Assembly: GCF_024181225.1 (NCBI RefSeq)
Contig: NZ_CP051198.1
Location: 806,001 to 870,000 of the forward strand
DNA from: Treponema sp. OMZ 787
GTDB lineage: Bacteria; Spirochaetota; Spirochaetia; Treponematales; Treponemataceae
Direction: 5' to 3'
Length of the DNA stretch: 64,000 nucleotides
Positions 17,212 through 26,806 of this stretch are shown here, one piece after another. Under the pieces are notes generated by a model, which saw only the letters and a list, made by a program, of their open reading frames with translations, did not search any database and was not told where the DNA came from. The position numbers were made by a program, and so were the translations under genes. Each line of letters opens with the position of its first letter. The stretch's first letter is position 1.

Positions 17212-18419
17212 TTTTCCTCCTCATTTGCCTTGTTAAAAATTTCTTCCATACGGCTTTTGATAAAGGCATGAGATATTTTTTCTTGTTCAAGCCTTCCGGT
17301 TCTTTCTCGCAAAAACTTAAAAAGCATTAATTCCTCTTCATTAAGATTAAGGTCTTCAATTTTTGAGTGAGAATTTTCTCCCCTTACTGCAAAGATCGAA
17401 AAAGTTTCATAAGTTTTTTTATCCATGCAAAATGATTTTACATTTGGAAAAATGCCGCGTACATTTGAAAGTATTTCAAAGCCGTGTTCATCCATATCTC
17501 CGAAATAGTATAATTTTTTTTCGTTTAATGCTTTATTTTCTTTTAAGTTTACGGCAGCAAAACCTGAACCGAAAATGCAAAGAGCTTTGCTAAAAGGCGG
17601 AAGTGTAAGATAGACCATTAAATTTTCAACAATAAAAATATATTCTACGGAATTAAAATTTATTTTTGCAAAGGCACCTAAAGGAATTTGAGCTTCATAG
17701 CTTGTAATTTCTTCGTTTAGAATTTTTAAATTTATGTCTTTATCGAGGCAGCGGAATCTTATGAAGGGTTCGGGTGTGCGAACTCCCCACCTTTTATATA
17801 TATCTGCATTTGAGTTTATCTTATCCTTATTTTTATTTAGGACTGTATAAACCGAAAAAATCAATGAAGTGTTTTGTTCTATAAATTTTGTGTGTACCGA
17901 TAGAGGAATTTCTCTTAGATACAAATTACAATTAGGATTATTTAAAAACCAGATTGCACAACGAAAAATGTTTTGCCAATAATCGGCTTCAACCTCGGTA
18001 ATAAGATTACGCAGATGTTTATTTAGCCAATCGTTTTGAATATCTTCGGCATTTAAATTTGAAAATTGTTTTTTAACAATGGAAAGATGCTTTTTAAAAT
18101 TTTCAGTTTCTTTTTCTTTTCCTATAAAACTTATAAAATCGATTTCAGTTTCAAAATATATTTTTTCTATTATTGTCTGCATTCCTTGTTTATGAGTTTT
18201 AAGGGTTTTTGTTTCTACGGTATAGCCTATTCCCTTAGCATTCTTTGAGCCCTTATAAAGCTTTTCCGCTTCAAGTTTTCTCTCATCGAAGGCATCTTTT
18301 ACGGAGCCCTTTGCAGACGGAATGAGCAGCGGAAAGAATTTTTTTTCATCTATAATCGAGTGTAAAAACGGTAAAAATTTATTTTCGGCTTTTTTCTTTA
18401 TTTCATCAATACTTATCAT
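17208..18419 (-). CDS. jetD: Wadjet nuclease JetD (DUF3322/DUF2220, Toprim)
   Basis: A 403-residue protein. The N-terminal DUF3322-like part is followed by a DUF2220 Toprim-like domain with the strand YYFGDMDEHGFEIL (acidic GDMD motif), then FPNVKSFCMDKKTYETF and the tail RLEQEKISHAFI. JetD is the topoisomerase VI-like nuclease that cleaves plasmid DNA looped by the JetABC motor. The start ATG at 18419 has AAGGAAATAAG upstream. The gene is intact. Confidence 0.88.
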   Translation of the reverse strand: MISIDEIKKKAENKFLPFLHSIIDEKKFFPLLIPSAKGSVKDAFDERKLEAEKLYKGSKNAKGIGYTVETKTLKTHKQGMQTIIEKIYFETEIDFISFIGKEKETENFKKHLSIVKKQFSNLNAEDIQNDWLNKHLRNLITEVEADYWQNIFRCAIWFLNNPNCNLYLREIPLSVHTKFIEQNTSLIFSVYTVLNKNKDKINSNADIYKRWGVRTPEPFIRFRCLDKDINLKILNEEITSYEAQIPLGAFAKINFNSVEYIFIVENLMVYLTLPPFSKALCIFGSGFAAVNLKENKALNEKKLYYFGDMDEHGFEILSNVRGIFPNVKSFCMDKKTYETFSIFAVRGENSHSKIEDLNLNEEELMLFKFLRERTGRLEQEKISHAFIKSRMEEIFNKANEEEK

Positions 18420-18442
18420 CTTATTTCCTTAGAGTAACTGTC

Positions 18443-21400
18443 TTAACTTAAGCCCCTCTTTTCTTGCTTGTACCGCTCGATTGTTATTTCAAGCAGACGG
18501 GAAGTATTATCGTTTTTCTTTTCTGTAATGTGCATTGAAGAGATATCATCTTCGACAATGTTTATCTTATCCATAGGTGTTACCAAGATCATCTGTAAGC
18601 CTATTTCCTTAAAAAGTTCCATCGCATAACAAGAATTATCAATATCGACCTTGCTGAATACCTCATCTATAATTACCAAACGGAGAGAACGGGGTGAGCC
18701 GCTTGTTATTCCGAATTGAAAGGCTATGGCCGAAGCCAAAATTGTATAGGTGAGTTTGGATTTTTCGCCTCCCGATAAACTGGCGGAATCTTCATAGTAT
18801 TGTTTTTGAGTATTATCGTTTTGGTAATATTCTATTGCTGCAAATATAAACCATTGGCGGACATCAAGAACTTTTTTCCGCCTTTGATCGTTTTCTTTTA
18901 AATATGAAATCAATGTTTTTATCTTTTTAAAATCTTCAAACTCCGATGATGCTTCCTTGTTAAATATAGAGGCTGAGTCGGGGATGGCGGCTAATAAGAG
19001 GCCTTGAAATTCTTTTATTTGAATATCATTTGTAAAACGGTGTTCCAGTTTTATATAGGTCGGAGGATTTTTACTGTAAGGGATTATCTTTAAACTTTGT
19101 TCCGATTTTTCCGTTTCTTTTTCAAGGGTAGATGAAAAATTTTCTTTTGTCGTGTCGAGGATATCTAAGTTTTCAAACCCCTTGTTGATTTTAAAATATT
19201 TTTCAAAATTTAAAACCAAGGTTTCTATTTCTTCATTGTCTTTATTCGAATAGTGTTCGTTAAATTGAATTTGCATCCTTTCTTGTTTTAAGTTTATATC
19301 TGCAAGCTGCTGTTCCAGTCTTCCCTTTTCCTGTGTAAGCTCGGAAAGTTCAGTCTCCTTTGACTGCCTTTCCTCTTTTAAAAGTTTGAGTCTTTCTTCA
19401 AGCTGATTGAGTTCCTTATCATCTTTTAATAGTTTAACTTTTTCTTCATGGCTTGCATTAAGGGCTGCAGCATATTTTTGAACATCGATCTCATCCCAAA
19501 TAGTAAGCTTAGATAAATTTTCTAAGATGATAAGCTTGTTCTTTATTTCGTCTTGTTTTATTTTATATTTATTTAATTTTTCGGTATTTTTTTCAATTTC
19601 GGTTTTAAGTTTATCCAATCTAAAGGAAAGTTCTCTTCGTTTTTGGATATTGTCCCAGCCTAAGACAAATGATTGAGTCCCGGAACGCTGAGGCCTGTCG
19701 TCTTTTTCATGCCTTATCTTTGCCTTAATTAAACCGCTTGAAGTTATTGCCTTTGCTGCATGGTTAAACTCTTCCATATTATCGGTGCAGATATAATCAA
19801 AATTATCTCCGATATAGCTTTCAATCCAATCTGCAAGTTCATGCTTTCTGTTTATTTCAAGTTTGGAAATAAGGGAGTTGCTTTGCGGTATAAAATTTTT
19901 AAGCTGAGGTTTTTCATCGGTTTTTAAATAGACCAGTCTTCCTTTTAAATTATTTTTTGCGGCATAGGCATTTACCTTTGAATAAAGATTTTCAGGCGCT
20001 AAAAGGCAGAGGGCAAAATGATGGAGGAGCTTTTCTATTGCCCCTTCCCAATGGGATTCGCTTTTTAATACTTGTAAAAGTTCTCCTGCAAAGGTAAGTT
20101 CCCGTTGGGAACAATTAATACCTTCACAAATTTCATCCCGTATTCTGATATTTTGAGAGGGAATATTTGTATTCCGCTTGCTCAAAGATTCAAGTTCTTC
20201 GGTAAGTTCCGTAAGTTCATTTTTCGTGTCTTTGTTTAAAACATTAAGCTCAAGAATAGAATTAAATAAGATATTTTCTTTTTTTGTAAGTTCTTTTTTT
20301 AATTCCGGTAAAAGTTTTAAGTTTTCATTAAACTTTTTTTCTGTTTGGGGAGTTTCCAAAGAAAGAACTTCAGCGCAAAGCTCATAGTCCCGTATTTTTT
20401 CTCTGCGTATTTTTAACTCCCTCTCGTTAATATCTATTTTGTGTTCCACTGATGTAAGGCGTATCGAAGTAGAATTTTTTTGAATTGCCGATTTTACGGA
20501 GTCGAGATCGAAGTCTATCTTTTTTATTTCTTCTCCTATTAAAGTTGTCTTGTTTTCGATTATCAGTCTTTCTTGGTTTAAATCTATAATTTTTTTTCGA
20601 TTAAGGCAAGAGCTGTTTTTAAGTACCAAAGTTGTAAGCTGTTTTTAATTTCTTTTAATTCTAAATCCTTCTTTTCGCAAAGTTCAAAGGTTTTGCCTGC
20701 TTCCAAAACTTCTTTTAAAAGCCGTATCTGTTCTTGTGCTTTTTCAATCTCGTTATAAATTTGTGAAAGCTCTTCATAATGTTTTACCAATCCTTCAAAT
20801 TCGGCTTCGGTGTTTTTTCCCTCGAACATATGTGTCCGTATAAACTCGTTTAAGTTTCCTACTCCTTTTAAACCGACCGTTTGCGAAAAAAGATAGAGTG
20901 CCCTGTCGGAGCGTAAACCTGCAAGCTGCGAGAAAGCTTCGGAATAAGAAGAAAAATTATCCCCGTAAAAAGCCGTATTGAATTTTTCGGCCATGATTTT
21001 TTTCCATTTGCTGTGGGGTGTAAGGTCTACAACTTCTTTTTGAATATCTTCAATAGAAAGCCTTTTTCTTGTTATAGAATAAACCCTTTGCAAGGTACCT
21101 GCCTGAGAAAAAAATCTCATCTGCATGAGGGTTACAGGTCCCTGATCGTCTCCCAGAACAAAGCAGCCAAAAAGAATGGAAAAACACTTATCCTTTGAAC
21201 GCAAGTTTTTTGCCGTACTCGAAATAAATTCTTCATCCCTCTTGCTTCCGTAAGTACCGAGCACGTAGCTTGCCTCATCTCTTTCTTTTTTGCTTTCGGC
21301 TCCGGCAGATTGATTATAAAATCTCCGGCGGGGCGGAACAATGAGCGACAAAAAAGCATCGACTAAGGTGGTTTTTCCTGAGCCGTTTAAACCTGTAAGA

Positions 21401-21528
21401 AGGGAAGATTTTTTTCTGCATCTCATTGTGTAGATATTCGAATCGAAGATGCCCCAGTTATACACTTGAAAAAAATCCAAATAAAAGCCGCTTTTATTCT
21501 CTTCACTCATCAATTCAAATTGCATCAT
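18443..21528 (-). pseudogene. jetC: Wadjet SMC-like ATPase JetC, split by a one-base frameshift
   Basis: An SMC/MukB-like motor of about 1028 residues once the frame is restored. The N-terminal part (21528-20584) has Walker A GLNGSGKTTLVDAF at residues 46-59; long coiled coils follow; the C-terminal part has the signature LSGGEKSKL and Walker B RLVIIDEVFSKVD. The break lies in a run of eight A on the coding strand (20590-20597): the first frame reads ALIEKKL and stops, and the second continues IIDLNQERLIIENK. One extra A joins them. The gene overlaps jetB by four bases. It may be a recent inactivation, a slippage-prone phase-variable switch, or a sequencing error. Confidence 0.88.
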
Positions 21529-22123
21529 TTTTCTTCCCTATTATAATTTTCAAGCCGCTTTTTAAATTCGGATAAGAATTCGGTTGTGATTTTTGCCCTA
21601 AGAATTCTGCGTACTTCAAATTTTCTATCGATTAAATCGTCGCCGATTCTTCCGTTTTGGTCTTGATGCAATTCTTTTAAAAAGCCTAAGTCTACTGCCT
21701 GATTCAAATATTTGGTAAGTTCGTTATAGAGTTTTGTTTGATCGGTTTTTTCTTTAAAATAAACCGAGAGCATACTGCGGATTTCGCTTTCAGGTAAAAC
21801 CAAAATAGAAGAATCGTTTTGCGAAATGTCGAATTGTTCCAATGCTTCACGCAATAAAACACAGAGGGGGACATTTCAAAGCTAAGAGGGTAGCGGCGTA
21901 TCAGCCTCACCGATTCTGGTGCACCTTCTTCGTCTTCTTTTTGTTCTAAAAAGGCATAGCCTTCTGCAGGTTCAATAAAAACGCTTATTCCTATTTGATC
22001 GAAAAAAGATGCAATTTCCCCTTGGTATTGAATCAAGAGTCTCCAAGAATCGGAGTCTCCTTCATTTTCATACAAGGTGCCTTGTAGAAGCTTTATACAG
22101 GGTGCCGCCCAAACCGTCGTCAT
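21525..22123 (-). pseudogene. jetB: Wadjet protein JetB (DUF4194, MukE-like), split by a one-base frameshift
   Basis: About 199 residues when repaired. The 5' frame from the ATG at 22123 gives MTTVWAAPCIKLLQGTLYEN to RRYPLSFEMSP. There the coding strand has a run of five C (21866-21870) and reading shifts; with a sixth C the frame continues LCVLLREALEQFDISQND and on to ...KKRLENYNREEK. The repaired sequence fits DUF4194: an N-terminal winged helix, an YPLSFEMS-like turn, then a second winged helix. JetB is the MukE-like subunit. First gene of the operon in the order B-C-D-A. Confidence 0.83.
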
Positions 22124-22208
22124 TCCTACCTCTATAAAAAGTTTTTATATTATAGAAGATTTTTAAGAGATAGTTAAGTAGGCTGTTGGGCAGCAATTAA
22201 CTTAAGTT

Positions 22209-24047
22209 TTATAAAGCCAGCTTTTCCAGATATGAAAATATTTTTGAAACGGCTTGTTTATTTTCCTCGGTCATGTTCATGGCTCTTTCTATTTCGCTTG
22301 AGATTAGGTCAGATTTTTGATTTATTTCGTTCATATTGCTGCTTATGCTTTTTGAAATGTCTACAAGTCTGCTCATTTCTTTTCCGGCTTCAGTATTTCC
22401 TATGACCATTTCTTCGGAGCCGCTTCTTACCTCAGAAGTGATTTGCATAATATTTTTTATAGCCTCAAGTATTTGCGAGCTTCCAAGATCTTGTTCATTC
22501 ATGGCGTTCATGATTTCGTTGTTTCTATTGTTTACGAGATTTAGGATACGCATGACTTCAGTAAACTGTGTTTCACCCATCAAAGAGGATTTAGTAACCT
22601 CTTCTATTTGATTTTTTAATTCCATCAAAACTGTTGTTATAACCTTACCCTGCGTTCCGGACTCTTCTGCCAGTTTTCGTATTTCATCGGCAACAACGGC
22701 AAAGCCCTTTCCTGCTTCTCCCGCATGAGCGGCTTCAATGGCGGCATTCATCGCGAGCAGGTTTGTTTGACTTGCTATGTTTTGTATAACTGAAGTAGTT
22801 TCTAAAAGACCTTCCGATTTTTCACTTAAAGATTTTACAAATTCATTTGTTTCGGAAATTGATTTTCTTCCCTTTTCGGCTGCGATATTTAATTCTTCCA
22901 TAGAGCCTAAATTGTTTTTTAGAACAGATGTGATGGACTTGATGTTTGCCGTCATTTCTTCGATGGCGGAAACAGATTCAGTTACAGCCGAAGATTGGCT
23001 TATGATATTTCTGTCAAGCTGTTCAAGATTTCTTGCAATTTGCTCCAATGTTGATTGTGTTTGCAAAACTCCCGATGATTGATTTTGGATACTGTCATTT
23101 ATCGAAGAAATATTTCCCGTAATTTGATCTACAACATTTGAGGTTGTCATCATGTTTGACAAGAGTGTATGTGCTATGTCTTGAGATTTTTGGCCTGAGC
23201 TTTTTACATCATTAAAAAATTTTTTGTTAAAGTCCAAAAGTATATTAAAATCTTTTATTAAAAATGCTGCCTCATCTCTTGAGTCTGCTATAAGAAAATC
23301 TTGATTATATTTTCCTAAAGATAAATTCTTTATGGCATCTTGAAGACGTGAAATTTTATTTTTTGTAGAGATAGTAACCGTAACTATGTTAATTACTGAA
23401 AGCACCAATCCATAAGTAAAAATCGGCAGAACCTTTGTTAAAAGCTGACTATAAATATTGCTTTCGCTTGTCCTCACTAACGGTGCTATTGTTAAACACG
23501 CTATCGATAAAATCGTTAAAATACTGACAATGGCAATTCTTCTCGTCATTGACATTTCCACATGCTGTTCATCTAAGGGTAAAAATGATGCCCATTTTTC
23601 CAGCTCTCTGGTCATAAAAGTGCTGAAAAATGTACTCATCAGAAACATATTGCCCATCGTGATACTCATATACGAAAGAAAAATTCTGGGTTGAGCTATT
23701 AGACCCGATTCTAATGATGTAAAAAAAGGCCCTAAAAGAACTATAGTAAGAGGAATGATAAAGGCTATCTTTATGTAGAGAGAAAGGCTTTTTTGTGCTT
23801 TCTTTGTATCCTCTTTCCAGTTGATTATATTAGGCATTAAAAACTTCCATTTGATAATGGGATTAAAAGTTGAAGTTATCATTATAACTGCAAAAGCCTT
23901 TGTGCTTAGGATGTTCATTATGTTTCCTGAACTGCCTACAATACGGTTTGTTAAAATAGCGGATAAGATCCATCCCAAATTGGCTAATAAGTCAAATACC
24001 AGTATTTTTTTTGGCGGATTATAAATATCCATATCCATGTTTTTCAT
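22209..24047 (-). CDS. Methyl-accepting chemotaxis protein with six membrane helices
   Basis: A 612-residue receptor. Residues 1-225 hold about six membrane segments and no large periplasmic domain, then a HAMP-like linker ([20 protein letters not shown]), then a long signalling coiled coil. The hairpin tip reads [21 protein letters not shown] and continues [19 protein letters not shown], the universal CheA/CheW contact. It has no C-terminal receptor-tethering pentapeptide. The topology suggests it senses a membrane or cytoplasmic signal. Single gene on the minus strand. Confidence 0.93.
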   Translation of the reverse strand: MKNMDMDIYNPPKKILVFDLLANLGWILSAILTNRIVGSSGNIMNILSTKAFAVIMITSTFNPIIKWKFLMPNIINWKEDTKKAQKSLSLYIKIAFIIPLTIVLLGPFFTSLESGLIAQPRIFLSYMSITMGNMFLMSTFFSTFMTRELEKWASFLPLDEQHVEMSMTRRIAIVSILTILSIACLTIAPLVRTSESNIYSQLLTKVLPIFTYGLVLSVINIVTVTISTKNKISRLQDAIKNLSLGKYNQDFLIADSRDEAAFLIKDFNILLDFNKKFFNDVKSSGQKSQDIAHTLLSNMMTTSNVVDQITGNISSINDSIQNQSSGVLQTQSTLEQIARNLEQLDRNIISQSSAVTESVSAIEEMTANIKSITSVLKNNLGSMEELNIAAEKGRKSISETNEFVKSLSEKSEGLLETTSVIQNIASQTNLLAMNAAIEAAHAGEAGKGFAVVADEIRKLAEESGTQGKVITTVLMELKNQIEEVTKSSLMGETQFTEVMRILNLVNNRNNEIMNAMNEQDLGSSQILEAIKNIMQITSEVRSGSEEMVIGNTEAGKEMSRLVDISKSISSNMNEINQKSDLISSEIERAMNMTEENKQAVSKIFSYLEKLAL

Positions 24048-24181
24048 TGCATACTCTTTCTATATTTAAGACATTGATTATTACTGTATGGGTGCAAAAG
24101 GCAAAATTTGATTAGTTAAGAACAAACTCGATACAGTAAACATACCGGACTTAAGATATAAATAAATTTAAGTGAAATAGG

Positions 24182-25570
24182 TTACTTGTTAATAGGTTTT
24201 TCTTCATTTTTTTGCCATTTAGTTACTCCGGCTCTTAAAAGGCGGAATTCTCTTAGCAGCAATATAAAAATGGGAATTACGCTCACTATTTCGATTAGAA
24301 GTGTGCCGTAATAAATGCCCGAAACGCCTGCAAATATAGGAAGAATCAGCATGACGGGAAGATAAAATATGATCTGCTGCAAAATTCCCAATATTGCACT
24401 GATCTTTCCTTTGTTTACTGCAGGAAAAAAGGCGAGAGCAAAAAAAACTAAGGGCATGACCGGCAGGAGGGCCATATAAATTCTAAAATATGAAATATTT
24501 TGAGTGCTTATACCGGGTGTTTTCATCATCAATGAAATTGCAGCTTGCGGAAAAATCAGCATTAAAATCCAGAATGGAGCTATCAAAACAAGAGCTGCAA
24601 ATACAAATTTTTTAAAGGCTGAAATAAGACGCTCTATCTTATCTGCTCCGAAGTTTATTCCTATTATGGGGGAGAGAGCAAACATAAAGCCTCCTAGCGG
24701 TTGTAATAGGAAAGAAAAAATACGTGTAACAATTCCATAGAATGCAATGTCTTCTTGTGATCCGTAGTGGTTTAATACATTTAAAACTAAAAGCATCTGA
24801 ACTGTTCCCATAAACTGCATTATAAAACCTGCCAGCCCCATCGAAATAATCTTAGATATAATTTCTCCTTCAATTCTGATTGTAAATGCTGAAGCAGGAT
24901 AATCAGTATTTTTCTTTGCAAAATAAACGGCTCCGATAACGGCCTGAACTGCCATGCCTATATTTGTTCCGGCGGCTGCTCCCTTTACGCCGAAATTAAA
25001 TACAACCATTAATATGTAGTTTGCACATCCGTTTACAATTAAACTTATTCCCATAATTGCGGCAGCCGTTTTCATCTTGCCTTCCGATCGGATAAGGTTA
25101 TTAAGAGCAATTGCGTATATCCAAATCGGTGTGCCCCATAAAAGTGTGCGGTAATATTCTCCGCCGTATATTAAGGCCTTGTCTCTTCCTCCCATTAAAA
25201 AAAGAGTTTGTTCCGAAAATAGAAAACCTAAGGACATTACAATCACGCTGAGTATAAGCACTAAAAAATTGACATTACCTAAAATCTTTTTTTGAACTTT
25301 TATATCTTCCGCACCTATTGCAATACTTAAAAGAGTTCCGGCTCCTGATCCTACGAGAATTCCTAAACCTATTATTGTTATAATTGGAGGCATTGCGACC
25401 GAGATGCCTGCAAGACTTCCATCTTCGGCAAAATGACCTACGAAGATTCCGTCAAGCACATTGTTTGCTCCAAGTAAAATCATTGCAATAATTGCAGGCC
25501 ATGCAAGATCGAAGATAACCTTCCACAAGTTTTCGTTCAATATAAATTCTTTTTGTTTTTCGTTTTCCAT
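24182..25570 (-). CDS. MATE-family multidrug/toxin exporter
   Basis: A 462-residue, 12-helix protein beginning MENEKQKEFILNENLWKV. The first helix pair (LAWPAIIAMILLGANNVLDGIFVGHF) and the seventh helix (GGFMFALSPIIGINFGA) show the two MATE repeats. A longer start at 25621 lies inside the promoter, so I choose 25570. It is divergent from an AraC regulator that probably controls it or the ABC pair beyond. Confidence 0.9.
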   Translation of the reverse strand: MENEKQKEFILNENLWKVIFDLAWPAIIAMILLGANNVLDGIFVGHFAEDGSLAGISVAMPPIITIIGLGILVGSGAGTLLSIAIGAEDIKVQKKILGNVNFLVLILSVIVMSLGFLFSEQTLFLMGGRDKALIYGGEYYRTLLWGTPIWIYAIALNNLIRSEGKMKTAAAIMGISLIVNGCANYILMVVFNFGVKGAAAGTNIGMAVQAVIGAVYFAKKNTDYPASAFTIRIEGEIISKIISMGLAGFIMQFMGTVQMLLVLNVLNHYGSQEDIAFYGIVTRIFSFLLQPLGGFMFALSPIIGINFGADKIERLISAFKKFVFAALVLIAPFWILMLIFPQAAISLMMKTPGISTQNISYFRIYMALLPVMPLVFFALAFFPAVNKGKISAILGILQQIIFYLPVMLILPIFAGVSGIYYGTLLIEIVSVIPIFILLLREFRLLRAGVTKWQKNEEKPINK

Positions 25571-25592
25571 CAGTGTAAAATCCTTGCCTCGT

Positions 25593-25621
25593 ATAATGCG
25601 TAATTTATCGCTATGTGTCAA
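25593..25621 (-). promoter_or_regulatory. Promoter of the MATE gene
   Basis: TTGACA (25621-25616) with a 17-base spacer to CATTAT (25598-25593). It overlaps the 5' extension of the open frame and supports the internal start at 25570. Confidence 0.6.
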
Positions 25622-25690
25622 TAGGTTTTTATTTATATTGGAATTATTGTTTGAATATTTTTTAATTTTTCAATGTAATTTTCTTTATTT

Positions 25691-25721
25691 TGGAATGTTT
25701 ATAATAGTAAATGGAATGTTT
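25691..25721. promoter_or_regulatory. Direct repeats likely bound by the AraC regulator
   Basis: TGGAATGTTT occurs at 25691-25700 and 25712-25721, 21 bases apart (two helical turns, same face). A TATAAT box (25700-25705) lies between them and no good -35 is seen, as expected for an activator-dependent or autoregulated promoter. The AraC gene starts 18 bases later. Confidence 0.6.
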
Positions 25722-25738
25722 TTATTTTGAGGAAAGAT

Positions 25739-26704
25739 ATGCGCAGTTTGGAAGAACATTGGAATGATTTGGAAAGGTTAGGCTTTACCCGTGCGGAGGA
25801 TAGGGGAACTATAAGATATGAGGTGCCGCCTAAGTTGGGGAAGGGGGCGGTTACAATCTTAGGAGATTTTGATCGAGCCTTGGTATCGATTGCAGATTTG
25901 GAATTTTTTGAATCCATAACCTTATTAGAGAATGTAAACGAAAAAACCGTTTCTATCGGTCAGTTTTATGAAGGTGAGCTGGACATATATGAAAAAGACA
26001 GCTCCGAACTGTTGCCCTGCGAACACGGTCTTAATGCCTTTGTGAATAATGCTTATTTTTCGGGCTTTAAGCGTTTTAGTGCAGGTGTCCGTTTGGTAAA
26101 TGTCGGCTTTGTTTTTAGGCAGTTATTTTTTGATGAGATGGAAGATAAAATCGGCTGCAAGCTGCCTGAAGATTTTTGGGAAACTTCCGCAAAGATTTTA
26201 AACCCCGGAGTGCTTTATGTTCCTCAAATTACCGAGATTTGTAATCAGGTAAAAGATTGCCGATTAGAAGGCATTGCTCTTAATATGTTTATTCGGGCAA
26301 AATGTCTTGAAGTCTTTTCAATTTTATTTGATTATGTTTATGCGAATAAAAAAAGTTCTGCCATTTATCTTTCCGATTCAGATATTAAGGTCCTAGACGA
26401 AGTTCGACGCGTTTTGGCTCTTGAAATAATTTCTCCGCCTTCGATAAAAGAGTTATCAAAACGCTTCGGTATAAATCAGCAAAAGCTGATGTTGGGCTTT
26501 AAAGAGCGTTACAATATGACGGTGTATTCTTATGTAAAAAGGCTCAAAATGGAAAAAGCCTTGCAGCTTTTGCAGGATAAAAATCTTTTGATTGGAGATA
26601 TTGCCCGTCTTTCCGGCTATAAGGGAGAGGGGCATTTTCAACAAGTGTTTCGGGAAGTTTACGGTCTTACACCTCATAAAATGCGAAAAGAATTATTTAA
26701 ATAA
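25739..26704 (+). CDS. AraC-family transcriptional regulator
   Basis: A 321-residue protein. The N-terminal 215 residues are an unidentified ligand-binding region; the C-terminal 100 residues carry two helix-turn-helix units: SIKELSKRFGINQQKLMLGF and IGDIARLSGYKGEGHFQQVF, followed by VYGLTPHKMRK. It starts at the ATG at 25739 with GAGGA upstream; a TTG at 25727 precedes the ribosome site. Neighbours are a divergent MATE exporter and a downstream ABC exporter pair, so it is probably their regulator. Confidence 0.92.
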   Translation: MRSLEEHWNDLERLGFTRAEDRGTIRYEVPPKLGKGAVTILGDFDRALVSIADLEFFESITLLENVNEKTVSIGQFYEGELDIYEKDSSELLPCEHGLNAFVNNAYFSGFKRFSAGVRLVNVGFVFRQLFFDEMEDKIGCKLPEDFWETSAKILNPGVLYVPQITEICNQVKDCRLEGIALNMFIRAKCLEVFSILFDYVYANKKSSAIYLSDSDIKVLDEVRRVLALEIISPPSIKELSKRFGINQQKLMLGFKERYNMTVYSYVKRLKMEKALQLLQDKNLLIGDIARLSGYKGEGHFQQVFREVYGLTPHKMRKELFK

Positions 26705-26737
26705 AATCGTTTTATTTTTTCTATTCATAATTCATTC

Positions 26738-26766
26738 TTGACAATAATTATCCAAAGTACTATAAT
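26738..26766 (+). promoter_or_regulatory. Perfect-consensus sigma-70 promoter for the ABC pair
   Basis: TTGACA (26738-26743), 17-base spacer, TATAAT (26761-26766). Exact consensus boxes, 41 bases before the TTG start of the first ABC gene. Confidence 0.85.
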
Positions 26767-26806
26767 CTTAAATCTTAGCTAATGTTTACAGTGAAAGGGG
26801 GAGTAA

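Noticed and set aside
18443-21528. Programmed ribosomal frameshifting in jetC
   Set aside because: There is no stimulatory structure or internal Shine-Dalgarno that I can see next to the A run; transcriptional slippage or decay is simpler.
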